Shown: positions 51,967 to 61,014 of the stretch, piece after piece
Position numbering within the stretch: the first letter of the stretch is position 1
Layout of the letters: each line of letters opens with the position of its first letter
Assembly (NCBI GenBank): GCA_030427485.1
Contig: JAUICG010000002.1
Coordinates: 124,001 to 188,000, forward strand
Length of the DNA: 64,000 nt
Origin: Gammaproteobacteria bacterium
GTDB taxonomy: Bacteria > Pseudomonadota > Gammaproteobacteria > Pseudomonadales > Halieaceae
Direction: 5' to 3'
The notes under the pieces: model-generated
Databases searched by the model: none
The model's input: the letters and a program-made list of their open reading frames with translations, nothing else
What the model was told of the DNA's origin: nothing
Translations under genes and position numbers: made by a program

Positions 51967-53493
51967 TCAGACGATGGAGGTCACACGCATGACTTCTTCG
52001 ATACTGGTCTCCCCCGCCAGTATCCGCCGCCGACCGTCGCTCTCTATGCCCGGGTACTTGCGCCGGGCCACCTTCAGGATATCCTGTTCATTGGCGCTCT
52101 CGTAAACCATCTGGCGCACGTCATCATCGATTTCCACCATCTCGTAGATGCCGGTGCGGCCGTGGTAACCGGTGTATTTGCAGCTCTCGCAGCCCCGCGC
52201 GCGGAACAGGGTCACTCCCTGCTCATCCTCGCCCAGGCGCAACAGCTCCCGTTCCGCGGGGTTGGGCTCACCCGGCTCCCGGCACTCCTTGCACAGCAGC
52301 CGCACCAGGCGCTGGGCCATTACCGCGACCAGGCTGGAAGACAGCAGGAACGGCTCAATACCCATGTCTTTCAGGCGTGTGATCGCGCCAATCGCCGTGT
52401 TGGTGTGCAGGGTCGACAGCACCAGGTGACCGGTGAGGGAGGCCTGCACCGCGATTTCAGCGGTTTCCAGGTCACGGATTTCCCCCACCATCACCACATC
52501 GGGGTCCTGGCGCAGGATAGCGCGCAAACCCCGCGCAAACGTCATGTCCACCTTGGAATTGACCTGGGTCTGGCCGATGCCGGGCAGCATGTACTCGACA
52601 GGGTCCTCAATGGTCAGGATATTGCGGGATGTCTCGTTAATCTCTCCCAGCCCGGCGTACAGGGTGGTGGTTTTACCCGAACCGGTGGGGCCTGTCACCA
52701 GGATAATGCCATGGGGACTGTGCAGGTGTTTCTTGAACGCGGTCAACACCTGCCTGTTCATCGCCAGCTGGGTCAACTGCAGCTGCCCGGCGGCGGTATC
52801 CAGCAATCGCAATACCACGCGTTCGCCGTGTGCCGAAGGAATCGTGGACATGCGGATATCCACCGCATGCCCGGCGATCTTCACTGAAATCCTGCCATCC
52901 TGCGGCACGCGCTTTTCGGCGATATCCAGCCTGGCCATTACCTTCAGCCGCGACACCAGCAACGGCGCCAGCATACGCTTGGGTGACAACACCTCCGCCA
53001 GCACGCCATCGATGCGGTAGCGCACGCTGAGCCTGTCTTCAAACGTCTCGATATGAATGTCCGATGCCTGCTCGCGTACGGCCTGCGACAGTATCGCGTT
53101 GATCAGCCGGATAATGGGGGCGTCGTCCTCCGTGTCCATCAGGTCGCCGGCATCGGGAATGGCATCGGCGAGGCGACTCAGGTCGACGTCCGCGCCGATG
53201 TCCTCGGCCATCTGCACGGCTTCATTGTTATTGCGCTGGTAGGCCAGGGTCAGGCGGCGCTTGAAATCACTCTCCGCCACGCTCTGCAACGCGAATGGCC
53301 GCCCGAGCAGGCGTCGCAACTCGGTCAACACGTCCAGCTTTGGTTCGCCCAGGTGCACCACGAGGGTGGCCCCGTCTTCGGTGACGTCGAGCAGGACTCC
53401 GTGCTGCTGGGCAAAGGTGAACGGCAGGCCCGGCCTGGCGGCTGCGCTCGCTACAGGCGCATCCGTCGGTATCAATTCGGCTGGCTCTGTCAC
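51967..53493 (-). CDS. gspE: Type II secretion system ATPase E
   Basis: 508 residues. Cytoplasmic hexameric ATPase: Walker A GPTGSGKTTTLYA (residues 268-280), Asp box LTIEDPVEYMLPGIGQTQV, Walker B DPDVVMVGEIRDLETAEIA, histidine box STLHTNTA. The zinc-binding insertion has LCKEC and CESC cysteine pairs. The start is GTG 53493, overlapping the gspD stop (GTGA); the longer frame is not family-like. Confidence 0.96.
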   Translation of the reverse strand: MTEPAELIPTDAPVASAAARPGLPFTFAQQHGVLLDVTEDGATLVVHLGEPKLDVLTELRRLLGRPFALQSVAESDFKRRLTLAYQRNNNEAVQMAEDIGADVDLSRLADAIPDAGDLMDTEDDAPIIRLINAILSQAVREQASDIHIETFEDRLSVRYRIDGVLAEVLSPKRMLAPLLVSRLKVMARLDIAEKRVPQDGRISVKIAGHAVDIRMSTIPSAHGERVVLRLLDTAAGQLQLTQLAMNRQVLTAFKKHLHSPHGIILVTGPTGSGKTTTLYAGLGEINETSRNILTIEDPVEYMLPGIGQTQVNSKVDMTFARGLRAILRQDPDVVMVGEIRDLETAEIAVQASLTGHLVLSTLHTNTAIGAITRLKDMGIEPFLLSSSLVAVMAQRLVRLLCKECREPGEPNPAERELLRLGEDEQGVTLFRARGCESCKYTGYHGRTGIYEMVEIDDDVRQMVYESANEQDILKVARRKYPGIESDGRRRILAGETSIEEVMRVTSIV

Positions 53494-55532
53494 CGGCCGT
53501 CCACCGGAGGCGCCGGGGCGCCCGGGCCGTAGGAGCCGGACTGTACTTCCTTCAGCGAATCCAGTTCCCGCAATTGTTCTTGCCACTCGTCCATCACCGG
53601 CAGGTTCGCATCGTCGAGATAGGTCAGGCCCCGCTCCTTGCGCTGCGCCTGCTGATCGCGAATGTAGCGGTATTTCTCAGCCGAGGCCCCGGCAAGCGCT
53701 GCATTGTCACGAATAATGGTGGTGCGGATGAATACCATCAGATTCTGCTTCGTCACCTGCTCGGCGTCACTGCGAAACAACCTGCCCAGGTAGGGTATAT
53801 CACCCAGCAGCGGCACCTTCTGCTGGGCATCCTGGACGTCATCCTTGATCAGGCCGCCCAGCACCACGACCTGGCCGTCGACGGCCAGCACCTTGGTCTC
53901 GATTTTGCGCTCGTTGGTGATGATATCGGATGCCGTTTGCGTCACCGACAGACCGCTGAGGCTGGAAACTTCCTGCGAGATATCCAGCACCACCGCGTCG
54001 CCCTCATTGATATGGGGAGTCACTTTCAGGGTAATACCGACATTCTCCCGCTGGATGGTCTGGAACGGGTTTTGCGCGCCATCACCACCCCCGGAATTGG
54101 TGAAGGAGCCGGTCACGAAAGGCACGTTCTGACCAACCGTAATATAGGCCTCCTGGTTGTCCAGCGTAAGCAGGCTGGGGGTGGACAGGATGTTGGCATT
54201 CTTGGTCTCCTTCAGCGCATTGAGGATAACCGTCATGGACAGGCCGTCGCTGACCTGGCCCCAACCCAGTGAGACCCCGGGAGTCCCTGCCAGTGCCGCC
54301 GCCAGCGAACCGAGGTTGACCTCGTTATCATCCGAGTCTTCCGGCAGCACAGCCGCGCCAATTCTTGCCGCCCTGACATCGTCGGCATTGATATTGCTGC
54401 CGTAGAAGCCGCTGTTGTCGGCAAACAGCCACTGCAGGCCGAGATCCTGCCCGTCAATGACTTCCATCTCGACAATAATCGCCTCCACCAGCACCTGCGC
54501 CCGGCGGATATCCAGACGCTGGATCACCGCCTCCAGCGCGGCCATCTCGTCGGTATCGGCCGTGATGATCAACGCGTTGGTACCCTCATCCGCCTCGATC
54601 GTAGAGGTACCGCCGGAACCCCCGGCCTTGATGCCCTCCGCGGGCTCCAGTTCGCTGATGTTCTTCATCACCCGCGTCAGCACCTCGGCGATGTCCACCG
54701 CATTGGCGTACTCCAGGTAGATTACCTTGACGTTACCGCTTTGCTCCAGCGGTGTATCGAGGTGCTCAATCAGGCTGCGCATACGGGCGCGTTCCAGTTC
54801 ATCGCCGCTGACGAGTACGCTATTGGTGCGCGAATCGGCCACCAGCAGCGTCTCCTGCTCGCCTCCCGCCGCCTTGGCCTCGGACTTGTTGAGCTGGTCG
54901 AGCATCTTGACCACGTCCTCCGCCACCGCGTAGCGCAACTTGATGACGTCCGTCTGCTGCACGGCCGATTTGTCCATGCGCTCGATGATGTCCCTGATCT
55001 TATCGATGTTTGAGGATATGTCGGAAATAATGATCGCATTGCTCGGCGCGTAGGCGGCCATGTGAGCCTGCTGCGGCACCAGCGGGCGCAGCACCGGAAT
55101 CAGCTTGGCCGCGGAGATATTGTCCAGCCTCAGCACCTGGGTGACGTACTCCTCCGAAGTGATGCCGGCCTGGCCGTCGCTGACGCCAACCGGCGCAGAG
55201 CGGGCATCCTTGTTCTGGATCACCCGCACCACCTCACCGGAGCGTACGGCCGCGTAGCCGTGTACATCCAGAATCGACAGAAACAACTGGTACAGCTCTC
55301 CCGCGGACACGGGCTTGGATGAGATAACCTTCACCTTACCCTTGACCGAGGGATCGACCACAATGGTGGTGCCGGTAGCTTCCGCGACAAACTTGATCAG
55401 TTCCTGGATATCGGTGTCGTTCAGGTTGACCGTGAAATCCTGCGCCGACAGCGGCGCGCTGCCGAGGAATAGCGCGAGCAGCAATGCCAGTATCTGGATG
55501 GGATGGAACCGGTTTGTGGCAGTCACTGACAT
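53490..55532 (-). CDS. gspD: Type II secretion system secretin D
   Basis: 680 residues, outer-membrane channel. Signal peptide to LSAQD; N0 domain (FTVNLNDTDIQELIKFVAEA); N1-N3 repeats (IISDISSNIDKIRDIIERMD); the secretin domain holds VGQNVPFVTGSFTNSGGGDG and ENVGITLKVTPHINEGDAVV. Ends with an S-domain-like tail. ATG 55532, after AAGGAT, is preferred to the frame start at 55565. Confidence 0.97.
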   Translation of the reverse strand: MSVTATNRFHPIQILALLLALFLGSAPLSAQDFTVNLNDTDIQELIKFVAEATGTTIVVDPSVKGKVKVISSKPVSAGELYQLFLSILDVHGYAAVRSGEVVRVIQNKDARSAPVGVSDGQAGITSEEYVTQVLRLDNISAAKLIPVLRPLVPQQAHMAAYAPSNAIIISDISSNIDKIRDIIERMDKSAVQQTDVIKLRYAVAEDVVKMLDQLNKSEAKAAGGEQETLLVADSRTNSVLVSGDELERARMRSLIEHLDTPLEQSGNVKVIYLEYANAVDIAEVLTRVMKNISELEPAEGIKAGGSGGTSTIEADEGTNALIITADTDEMAALEAVIQRLDIRRAQVLVEAIIVEMEVIDGQDLGLQWLFADNSGFYGSNINADDVRAARIGAAVLPEDSDDNEVNLGSLAAALAGTPGVSLGWGQVSDGLSMTVILNALKETKNANILSTPSLLTLDNQEAYITVGQNVPFVTGSFTNSGGGDGAQNPFQTIQRENVGITLKVTPHINEGDAVVLDISQEVSSLSGLSVTQTASDIITNERKIETKVLAVDGQVVVLGGLIKDDVQDAQQKVPLLGDIPYLGRLFRSDAEQVTKQNLMVFIRTTIIRDNAALAGASAEKYRYIRDQQAQRKERGLTYLDDANLPVMDEWQEQLRELDSLKEVQSGSYGPGAPAPPVDGR

Positions 55533-55551
55533 TCTATCCTTTTGCAAAATT

Positions 55552-56577
55552 TCACTGTGCCGCACTATCGTCCAGGTTTACACTGATCGTCATCGGCTGT
55601 CCCCCGCGCTCCAGTTCGAACACGACCTCGCCCGCAGTGCGCAGGCTATTGTACAGGACCATCGTATTGGTCGGGTTATCGAGGCTGACACCATTGATGC
55701 CCAACACCACGTCCCCTGCCTCAAATCCCATCTGCGCAAATTGTGCCGCGTCAGTGCCCGGGCTTACCCGGTAACCGCGCAACTGCGAACCCTCGCGCAC
55801 GGCACTGATCCTCACCACCTCCGCCAGCGATTGCGGATTCTGGTAGAGCCGATCGCGGTAGCTCTGCGCGAGGGCGGTCGTATCCGTATCATGGCGCTCG
55901 TCTGTCACCTCGGGCTGCGGGGGGGCGGGGGGCGCAGCCGACTGGGCCGGGACTGTGCCGCCCAGACTGGAATCCTCGTACAGCACCAGTAACTCATACG
56001 TGCCGCCGTTGTCCAGCACGACCTGCGTCGGCATCACCTTGGCCAGTGTCACCTCGCCCGACACCGGCAGTTTATCCTCCACCGCGTACACGTCCTGCAG
56101 GTTGTTGTTCTCGATAATGGCGTAGCCGAGGCCGTCCTCTGTCGATGACACGACCCCTCGCAGCTTGAGCTGCAGGCGGGTTTCCCTGGCGCCATCCTCT
56201 ATCCCGTCCCGTGAATTTGCCGATGCGGATTCCTCCGGCAACGGCATATCCACCACCGTTTCACCGACCTCACCGAACAGGTGCCAGCCCACCAGGGTAT
56301 CTATATCGACGGGATCGACATCCTGCGCGGAACCGCCGCTGGTGACAGGGTTTATCACCTCGGGCGTGACCGCCGCCACGGGTTCCGCAGCGGGAACCAG
56401 GGCCCAGATCAGCCTGCTCAACGCCAGTACCGCCCAGAATGCCAGCAGGCAGAGCAAAACCTGGCGAATGCGACGCATCTGGTCGGGGCGGGCCAGAAAA
56501 CTCAGTGCGCTGGCGGCAGCAGCACTCACGCGCGCCGACCATGCACTGGTATTGCTTAGCCACTGGGCCGCCACCAC
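55552..56577 (-). CDS. gspC: Type II secretion system protein C
   Basis: 341 residues. One membrane helix at about 38-60 (VLLCLLAFWAVLALSRLIWA), a periplasmic homology region (LVGWHLFGEVGE... LKLRGVVSSTEDGLGYAIIE) that contacts the secretin, and a C-terminal PDZ domain (GFEAGDVVLGINGVSLDNPT). It is the first gene of the operon, behind a promoter and leader hairpin. Confidence 0.94.
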   Translation of the reverse strand: MVAAQWLSNTSAWSARVSAAAASALSFLARPDQMRRIRQVLLCLLAFWAVLALSRLIWALVPAAEPVAAVTPEVINPVTSGGSAQDVDPVDIDTLVGWHLFGEVGETVVDMPLPEESASANSRDGIEDGARETRLQLKLRGVVSSTEDGLGYAIIENNNLQDVYAVEDKLPVSGEVTLAKVMPTQVVLDNGGTYELLVLYEDSSLGGTVPAQSAAPPAPPQPEVTDERHDTDTTALAQSYRDRLYQNPQSLAEVVRISAVREGSQLRGYRVSPGTDAAQFAQMGFEAGDVVLGINGVSLDNPTNTMVLYNSLRTAGEVVFELERGGQPMTISVNLDDSAAQ

Positions 56578-56594
56578 CTACTCCCCCCGAAACT

Positions 56595-56616
56595 CCGGTG
56601 AGCGATACCTCACCGG
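56595..56616. promoter_or_regulatory. Perfect hairpin/palindrome in the gspC leader
   Basis: CCGGTGAG-CGATAC-CTCACCGG, 8-bp perfect stem and 6-base loop, between the -10 box and the gspC start. It could be an operator or an RNA hairpin near the ribosome site. It is not followed by a T run. Confidence 0.5.
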
Positions 56617-56633
56617 TACTTGTAATGCAGCCG

Positions 56634-56662
56634 ATTATAGAGTGCGCAGTTGAAAGTTGAAA
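56634..56662 (-). promoter_or_regulatory. Probable sigma70 promoter of the gsp operon
   Basis: On the minus strand TTTCAA (56662-56657), 17 bases, TATAAT (56639-56634). The -10 is perfect and the -35 weak. Transcription would begin about 50 bases before gspC. Confidence 0.55.
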
Positions 56663-56773
56663 CCGCTGTATCCGCGCGTTGTACTGCACGGAAAAACCAC
56701 CCCGGGCGGCCGTTTGCATGAGAATTGGAAAACCGGGCCACCTCCGCCAGCGTAGGAAAAGGGGACCGGGATG

Positions 56774-56849
<76 letters not shown>

Positions 56850-56918
56850 CAGATCAAGGCGGCATAGTGTAGCCGAGGACCCAATGAATTCAAGTGCCCG
56901 GGGCCCTGTTTGCGCCCC

Positions 56919-57095
56919 TTACAGGTAGAATTTGATCAGCGAGAGCACCAGCGCCAGGCCAATCAGGGGGAACAACCAGCGCGATAGCCGGCGCATCTGC
57001 TCCGGATCGGCGGGCTTGGCAAAGCGCTCTCCCAGCATCACCATCAGCGCAACGCCGCCAAAAATCAGTATCAGGGCCAGGAATAAATTACCCAT
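56919..57095 (-). CDS. Small two-helix membrane protein
   Basis: 58 residues from ATG 57095. Two hydrophobic helices (LFLALILIFGGVALMVML and WLFPLIGLALVLSLIKFYL) are joined by a polar loop ERFAKPADPEQMRRLSR. No family recognised. It is on the strand of the tRNA and the NTF2-like gene. Confidence 0.7.
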   Translation of the reverse strand: MGNLFLALILIFGGVALMVMLGERFAKPADPEQMRRLSRWLFPLIGLALVLSLIKFYL

Positions 57096-57182
57096 TGGCC
57101 GGACACCTCCCCACCGTGGCTGGACCGCTTTGCGTGAGCACCCAAATGCCGGTGTGCAGCGACCTGCCTGCGTGCCGTTGAG

Positions 57183-57698
57183 TCATCCCGCCTGCTTCCC
57201 GGGGTCATCCAGTTCCGGCGGCGCCGCGGTGCCGGCAAAGATCACGCGAGCGAGCCCTTCCGTCAGGTCGAAAATCTGCGTCGAGGTGACCTCGTAGCTG
57301 GAGCGGGAAATGCGCCACTGCCCGTCGCGGCGGACGTAGGTATCGTGATAAACGCCGGCCAGCTGCGTGACAAGTTGCCGACGGGTGTCGATCATATAAT
57401 AGTAAAGACCCCAGATACCGGTCGCATTGCTGTCATCCTGCACTGTGATGCGAGAGTTTTGCCCGTGATGCATCTCGACGATATGCGGTTGGCAGGCCAG
57501 TTCGGTAAACACGGCGAGCATTTTTTCGCGATCATCGAAGTCGCCGATGCGGCCATAGCGCAATTCTATCTTGCCGGCGGCGAAGCACTCGCGTACCACA
57601 TCGGGCTGCTTGTTGTCACAGGCGTGGAAATAACGCGCTTTCAGCTGCCTGATGTCTTCGATGGCTTCGAGCCGCGCCAGGCGCGCTTCCAGGGACAC
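57183..57698 (-). CDS. NTF2-like protein (SnoaL_4 type)
   Basis: 171 residues, GTG start. EDIRQLKARYFHACDNKQPD, then DDREKMLAVF and a C-terminal sheet with VYHDTYVRRDGQWRISRSSY. This is the SnoaL_4/polyketide-cyclase-like layout often found with steroid or aromatic degradation. It follows the carbonic anhydrase gene by three bases. Confidence 0.87.
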   Translation of the reverse strand: MSLEARLARLEAIEDIRQLKARYFHACDNKQPDVVRECFAAGKIELRYGRIGDFDDREKMLAVFTELACQPHIVEMHHGQNSRITVQDDSNATGIWGLYYYMIDTRRQLVTQLAGVYHDTYVRRDGQWRISRSSYEVTSTQIFDLTEGLARVIFAGTAAPPELDDPGKQAG

Positions 57699-57701
57699 CG
57701 T

Positions 57702-58346
57702 TTACTGATCCGGCGCGGCAATCACGCGGTAGGCATCCGCGATCTGCTCAGCCCGCGTTACCGTGCAATCGAGATCCTTCAACAGGCCGTCTTTCAGGCT
57801 GTACACCCAGCCATGGACAGCCAGTGGCTGCGCGCGCTGCCAGGCATTCTGCACGATCGTGGTATGGCAGACATGGGATACCTGGGTTTTCACATTGAGC
57901 TCACACAACAACGCCAGCCGCTCGTCCTTGTCCTCGATGGCCTCGATACGCTTGCGATGGCGATGCTGGACATCCTTGATATTGCGCAACCAGTTGTCGA
58001 TCAGGCCGTTGTCGGCATTTTCATAGGCGGCGGCGACGCCGCCACAGCCGTAATGTCCCACCACCATAATATGCTTCACTTTCAGCACATCAACCGCGTA
58101 CTGCAATACCGTGAGACAGTTGAAGTCCGTGTGTACCACCATATTGGCGACATTGCGATGAACGAAGATTTCACCGGGCATTAATCCCACGATCTGGTTG
58201 GCGGGTACACGACTGTCGGAGCAGCCAATCCACAGGTATTCAGGGCTTTGCTGTGCAGCCAGTTTTTCAAAAAACTGGGGGTCGCTGGTCTTGACGCCGT
58301 GCGCCCACTCCCGGTTTTTCTCAAACAGTGTATCAAGTTTGCTCAT
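57702..58346 (-). CDS. can: Beta-class carbonic anhydrase
   Basis: 214 residues interconverting CO2 and bicarbonate. Zinc ligands: cysteine in WIGCSDSRVPANQI with the Asp-Arg pair, histidine and cysteine in MVVGHYGCGGVAAA. HRNVANMV is also typical. Length equals that of E. coli Can. Confidence 0.96.
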   Translation of the reverse strand: MSKLDTLFEKNREWAHGVKTSDPQFFEKLAAQQSPEYLWIGCSDSRVPANQIVGLMPGEIFVHRNVANMVVHTDFNCLTVLQYAVDVLKVKHIMVVGHYGCGGVAAAYENADNGLIDNWLRNIKDVQHRHRKRIEAIEDKDERLALLCELNVKTQVSHVCHTTIVQNAWQRAQPLAVHGWVYSLKDGLLKDLDCTVTRAEQIADAYRVIAAPDQ

Positions 58347-58355
58347 TGTATACCC

Positions 58356-59498
58356 TTACAATACCAGTGTACTGAGGCGCGCATGCGCCACACAATTGCC
58401 GCCGCGCGCCTTGGCGTCTTCCAGCGCCTTGCCGCCGACCGATTCCATCTGCCTTGCCAACTGCGGCATGTCGACGGCGGGAAATTGTTGGGGTTCCCAG
58501 GTCACCAGGCCGATACTGAGAGACACCTGCAACACCGCACCGCGCCCATCATCAATCGAGAATTCCTCGATGTCCCCGCGCATCCGCTCCGCGATATCCT
58601 GGCTCACCATTTGCCCGCCGGCAGGGATGAGCACGGCAAATTTCGCCTGCGCCAGCCGCGCCAGCGAATCGGTCGCCCGCAGGTTAGAGGACAGCCTTTC
58701 GGCCACCTTGCGGATCACGAACTGACCACGCCGCACACCATAGTGCTGGTACAGGTCATCGAAATCGTCTATCTCCATCATCAGTGCGGTAATCGGCTTT
58801 GAGGAACGCCGGGCACGCGAAATCTCCCTTGCCAACTCCCGGCCAAAGCCACGCGGGTTGCTGGCCTCGGTAAGGGGGTCCAGCAATGTCAGCTGGGAAA
58901 CCTGTTGCCTGCTGACTGCGGCCTTGAAGCAGGACGACAGCAGGGCCGCAAGGTGCGCTAACAGATGTTCCTCCTGCTCGCCCAGCACCAACGAATCGTC
59001 CGGCAAACCCAGGTGCAAACTGCCTATCAGGCGACCGGAATCCGTCAGCGGCATCAACAGGGCATACTCTACCCCGTGTTCGGACTTGAGAATTTCGAAC
59101 ATGCGGGAGTCTGTCGCATCAATCAACGCAATATCGGGCTCCAGTTCGTACAACTCCTGGATGGAAAAAACGTCATTCAACAGTTGCAGGCTCTTGCCAT
59201 AGCGCTCGGCACCAACCAGCAATTTGGACAACACGTCATCGGGGTCGTACAGCCACAATTCCGAGGTTCTGAATGAGTAATGCCGCGGCATGCTGACCAG
59301 CAGGATTTCGAACAGGGCCTGCAGCCCCTGCGCCTCCAGCAGCATCAGTTCCAACTGCTGGGTCTGCTGGTACAGGTAGCGGTTGATCGTCAGCGTTTCT
59401 GTAAGCCTGCTCTCAGCGAGTTCCGCCCGGGATAGCGCGGGAGGAGCACCTTCAATCTCCTCGCCCTGCCCGCCGGCCCGATTGATATCGTTTTTCAT
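58356..59498 (-). CDS. GAF-like/degenerate GGDEF domain protein
   Basis: 380 residues. Residues about 50-195 resemble a DUF484/GAF sensor. The C-terminal third is a GGDEF-type domain (LTLLDPLTEASNPRGFGREL, ALMMEIDDFDDLYQHYGVRRG), but the signature loop is AQAKF instead of GGDEF, so cyclase activity is unlikely. It may bind nucleotide or serve as a scaffold. ATG 59498, after AGGTGAG, is preferred to GTG 59510. Confidence 0.85.
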   Translation of the reverse strand: MKNDINRAGGQGEEIEGAPPALSRAELAESRLTETLTINRYLYQQTQQLELMLLEAQGLQALFEILLVSMPRHYSFRTSELWLYDPDDVLSKLLVGAERYGKSLQLLNDVFSIQELYELEPDIALIDATDSRMFEILKSEHGVEYALLMPLTDSGRLIGSLHLGLPDDSLVLGEQEEHLLAHLAALLSSCFKAAVSRQQVSQLTLLDPLTEASNPRGFGRELAREISRARRSSKPITALMMEIDDFDDLYQHYGVRRGQFVIRKVAERLSSNLRATDSLARLAQAKFAVLIPAGGQMVSQDIAERMRGDIEEFSIDDGRGAVLQVSLSIGLVTWEPQQFPAVDMPQLARQMESVGGKALEDAKARGGNCVAHARLSTLVL

Positions 59499-59549
59499 GG
59501 AACCACTCACCTGACGCCCCGCAAAAACATCACGCCGGGCCAGTTGTTA

Positions 59550-59578
59550 TTGGATAACGAGTGTAAGCGGCCTATACT
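59550..59578 (+). promoter_or_regulatory. Probable sigma70 promoter of the APH-like kinase gene
   Basis: TTGGAT (59550-59555), 17 bases, TATACT (59573-59578), 28 bases before the ATG at 59606. The spacing is ideal. Confidence 0.6.
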
Positions 59579-59605
59579 TGCGATGCAATCCTGAGGGGCC
59601 TGTCC

Positions 59606-60490
59606 ATGCTTCAATCACTGCCAAGCGCGATCCGGCTGAAGCTGGACCAAACACTCGCCCAGTGGCCGCACTGGAACTGCGATCCCGTGGTGACGCGGGC
59701 ACCGACGATTGTCAAGGTACTGACCTCGGGAATCAGTAATTTCAGCGTCCTGGTGGAATCCGAACAGCACTTCGTGGTTCGGATCGACGGCTTCAAGCCG
59801 GCAAAGTTCGGACTGTGCCGACAAACCGAGTGGCGCACGCTACAGGCCGCCTATAACGCCGGCCTGACGCCCCGTCCCTGCTACTTCAACCCCGAACTGG
59901 GCAGCCTGGTATGCGACTACCTCGTTCCCGACGTCGCCCAGGATCTGGAGGTTACCGATATCGCGCGCCTGCTGCACAGGATACATCGGCTGCCGCCGCG
60001 GCATCACCGGCTCAACCTCGCCGACAGGAATTCGCGTTACGAGAAGCAACTCAAGCGCATGGGACGATCACCCAGCAACGCCTTTCGCCAGTACGGCTTG
60101 AATGTCTCCCGCCTGCTCAAGGATATCGCCAGGCACCCGGGCGAATCCGTGCTCTGCCACAATGACCTCTTGCGCGCCAACCGCATCTACAGCGCTGGCA
60201 GACTTTGGGCCATAGACTGGGAATACTGTGCGATGGCAAGCCCCTGGTACGATATCGCGGTAATCGTGAACGGCGACGCCCTGCCCGCCCACAAGACGGA
60301 CGCCTTGCTGCTGGCGTACCTCGGCCGCACGCCGAACGACTGGGAGCGCGACACGCTACACCGCTACGGCTGCATCTACCGGTACCTGGAATTGCTCTAC
60401 TACAAAACGCTGGAGAACCCTATTCTCGACTCACTTGCGCTGGACGTTAAAACGGCAGCGCTTGAATCGATGCTGGCGCAAGCCGACTAG
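59606..60490 (+). CDS. APH/choline kinase-like phosphotransferase
   Basis: 294 residues. Catalytic loop ESVLCHNDLLRANRIYSAGR, metal segment LWAIDWEYCAMASPWYDIAVIV. The fold is shared with aminoglycoside, choline and thiamine kinases; the WAIDWEY part resembles choline/thiamine kinase types. Substrate not determinable. Converges on yajQ with a 4-base overlap. Confidence 0.88.
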   Translation: MLQSLPSAIRLKLDQTLAQWPHWNCDPVVTRAPTIVKVLTSGISNFSVLVESEQHFVVRIDGFKPAKFGLCRQTEWRTLQAAYNAGLTPRPCYFNPELGSLVCDYLVPDVAQDLEVTDIARLLHRIHRLPPRHHRLNLADRNSRYEKQLKRMGRSPSNAFRQYGLNVSRLLKDIARHPGESVLCHNDLLRANRIYSAGRLWAIDWEYCAMASPWYDIAVIVNGDALPAHKTDALLLAYLGRTPNDWERDTLHRYGCIYRYLELLYYKTLENPILDSLALDVKTAALESMLAQAD

Positions 60491-60969
60491 TCCCGGAAAT
60501 TGGTGAACTGCAGAGGCGCGCCAAAATCCTCTTTCTTCAACACCGCCATGACCTGCTGCAGATCGTCCCGTTTTTTGCCGGTGACCCGCACCTGCTCCCC
60601 CTGTATCTGCGCCTGGACCTTCAGCCTGGTGTCTTTTATCTGCTTGACGATGGATCGGCACTGCGCGCTGTCCAGGCCGTGCCGCAATACCACGGTCTGG
60701 CGCACGACCTTGCCGGAGGCCTGCATGTCGCCACAGTCCATCGCTCCTGACTCGATACCGCATTTGACCAGCGCACTGCGCAACATATCTTCCATCTGTG
60801 TCACCTGGAACTCCGCCTCCGCCGTCATGACCACGGTGCGGTCCTCGCGCTCAAAGGAGGCTTCGACCCCTTTGAAATCAAAACGGTTGCCGACAATTCT
60901 GGCCGCCTGGTCGACTGCATTGGTCAATTGGTGCAGATCCACTTCAGAAATAACATCAAATGATGGCAT
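60487..60969 (-). CDS. yajQ: YajQ-family nucleotide-binding protein
   Basis: 160 residues. MPSFDVISEVDLHQLTNAVD, NRFDFKGVEASFEREDRTVV, then LKVQAQIQGEQVRVTGKKRD and an ending DDLQQVMAVLKKEDFGAPLQ. A tandem RNA-recognition-like fold. A Xanthomonas relative binds cyclic di-GMP; whether this one does is unknown. Confidence 0.95.
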   Translation of the reverse strand: MPSFDVISEVDLHQLTNAVDQAARIVGNRFDFKGVEASFEREDRTVVMTAEAEFQVTQMEDMLRSALVKCGIESGAMDCGDMQASGKVVRQTVVLRHGLDSAQCRSIVKQIKDTRLKVQAQIQGEQVRVTGKKRDDLQQVMAVLKKEDFGAPLQFTNFRD

Positions 60970-61014
60970 AGTATGTATCTCCCGCAGGCCAATAATAAAA
61001 GGGGTTACATAGTA

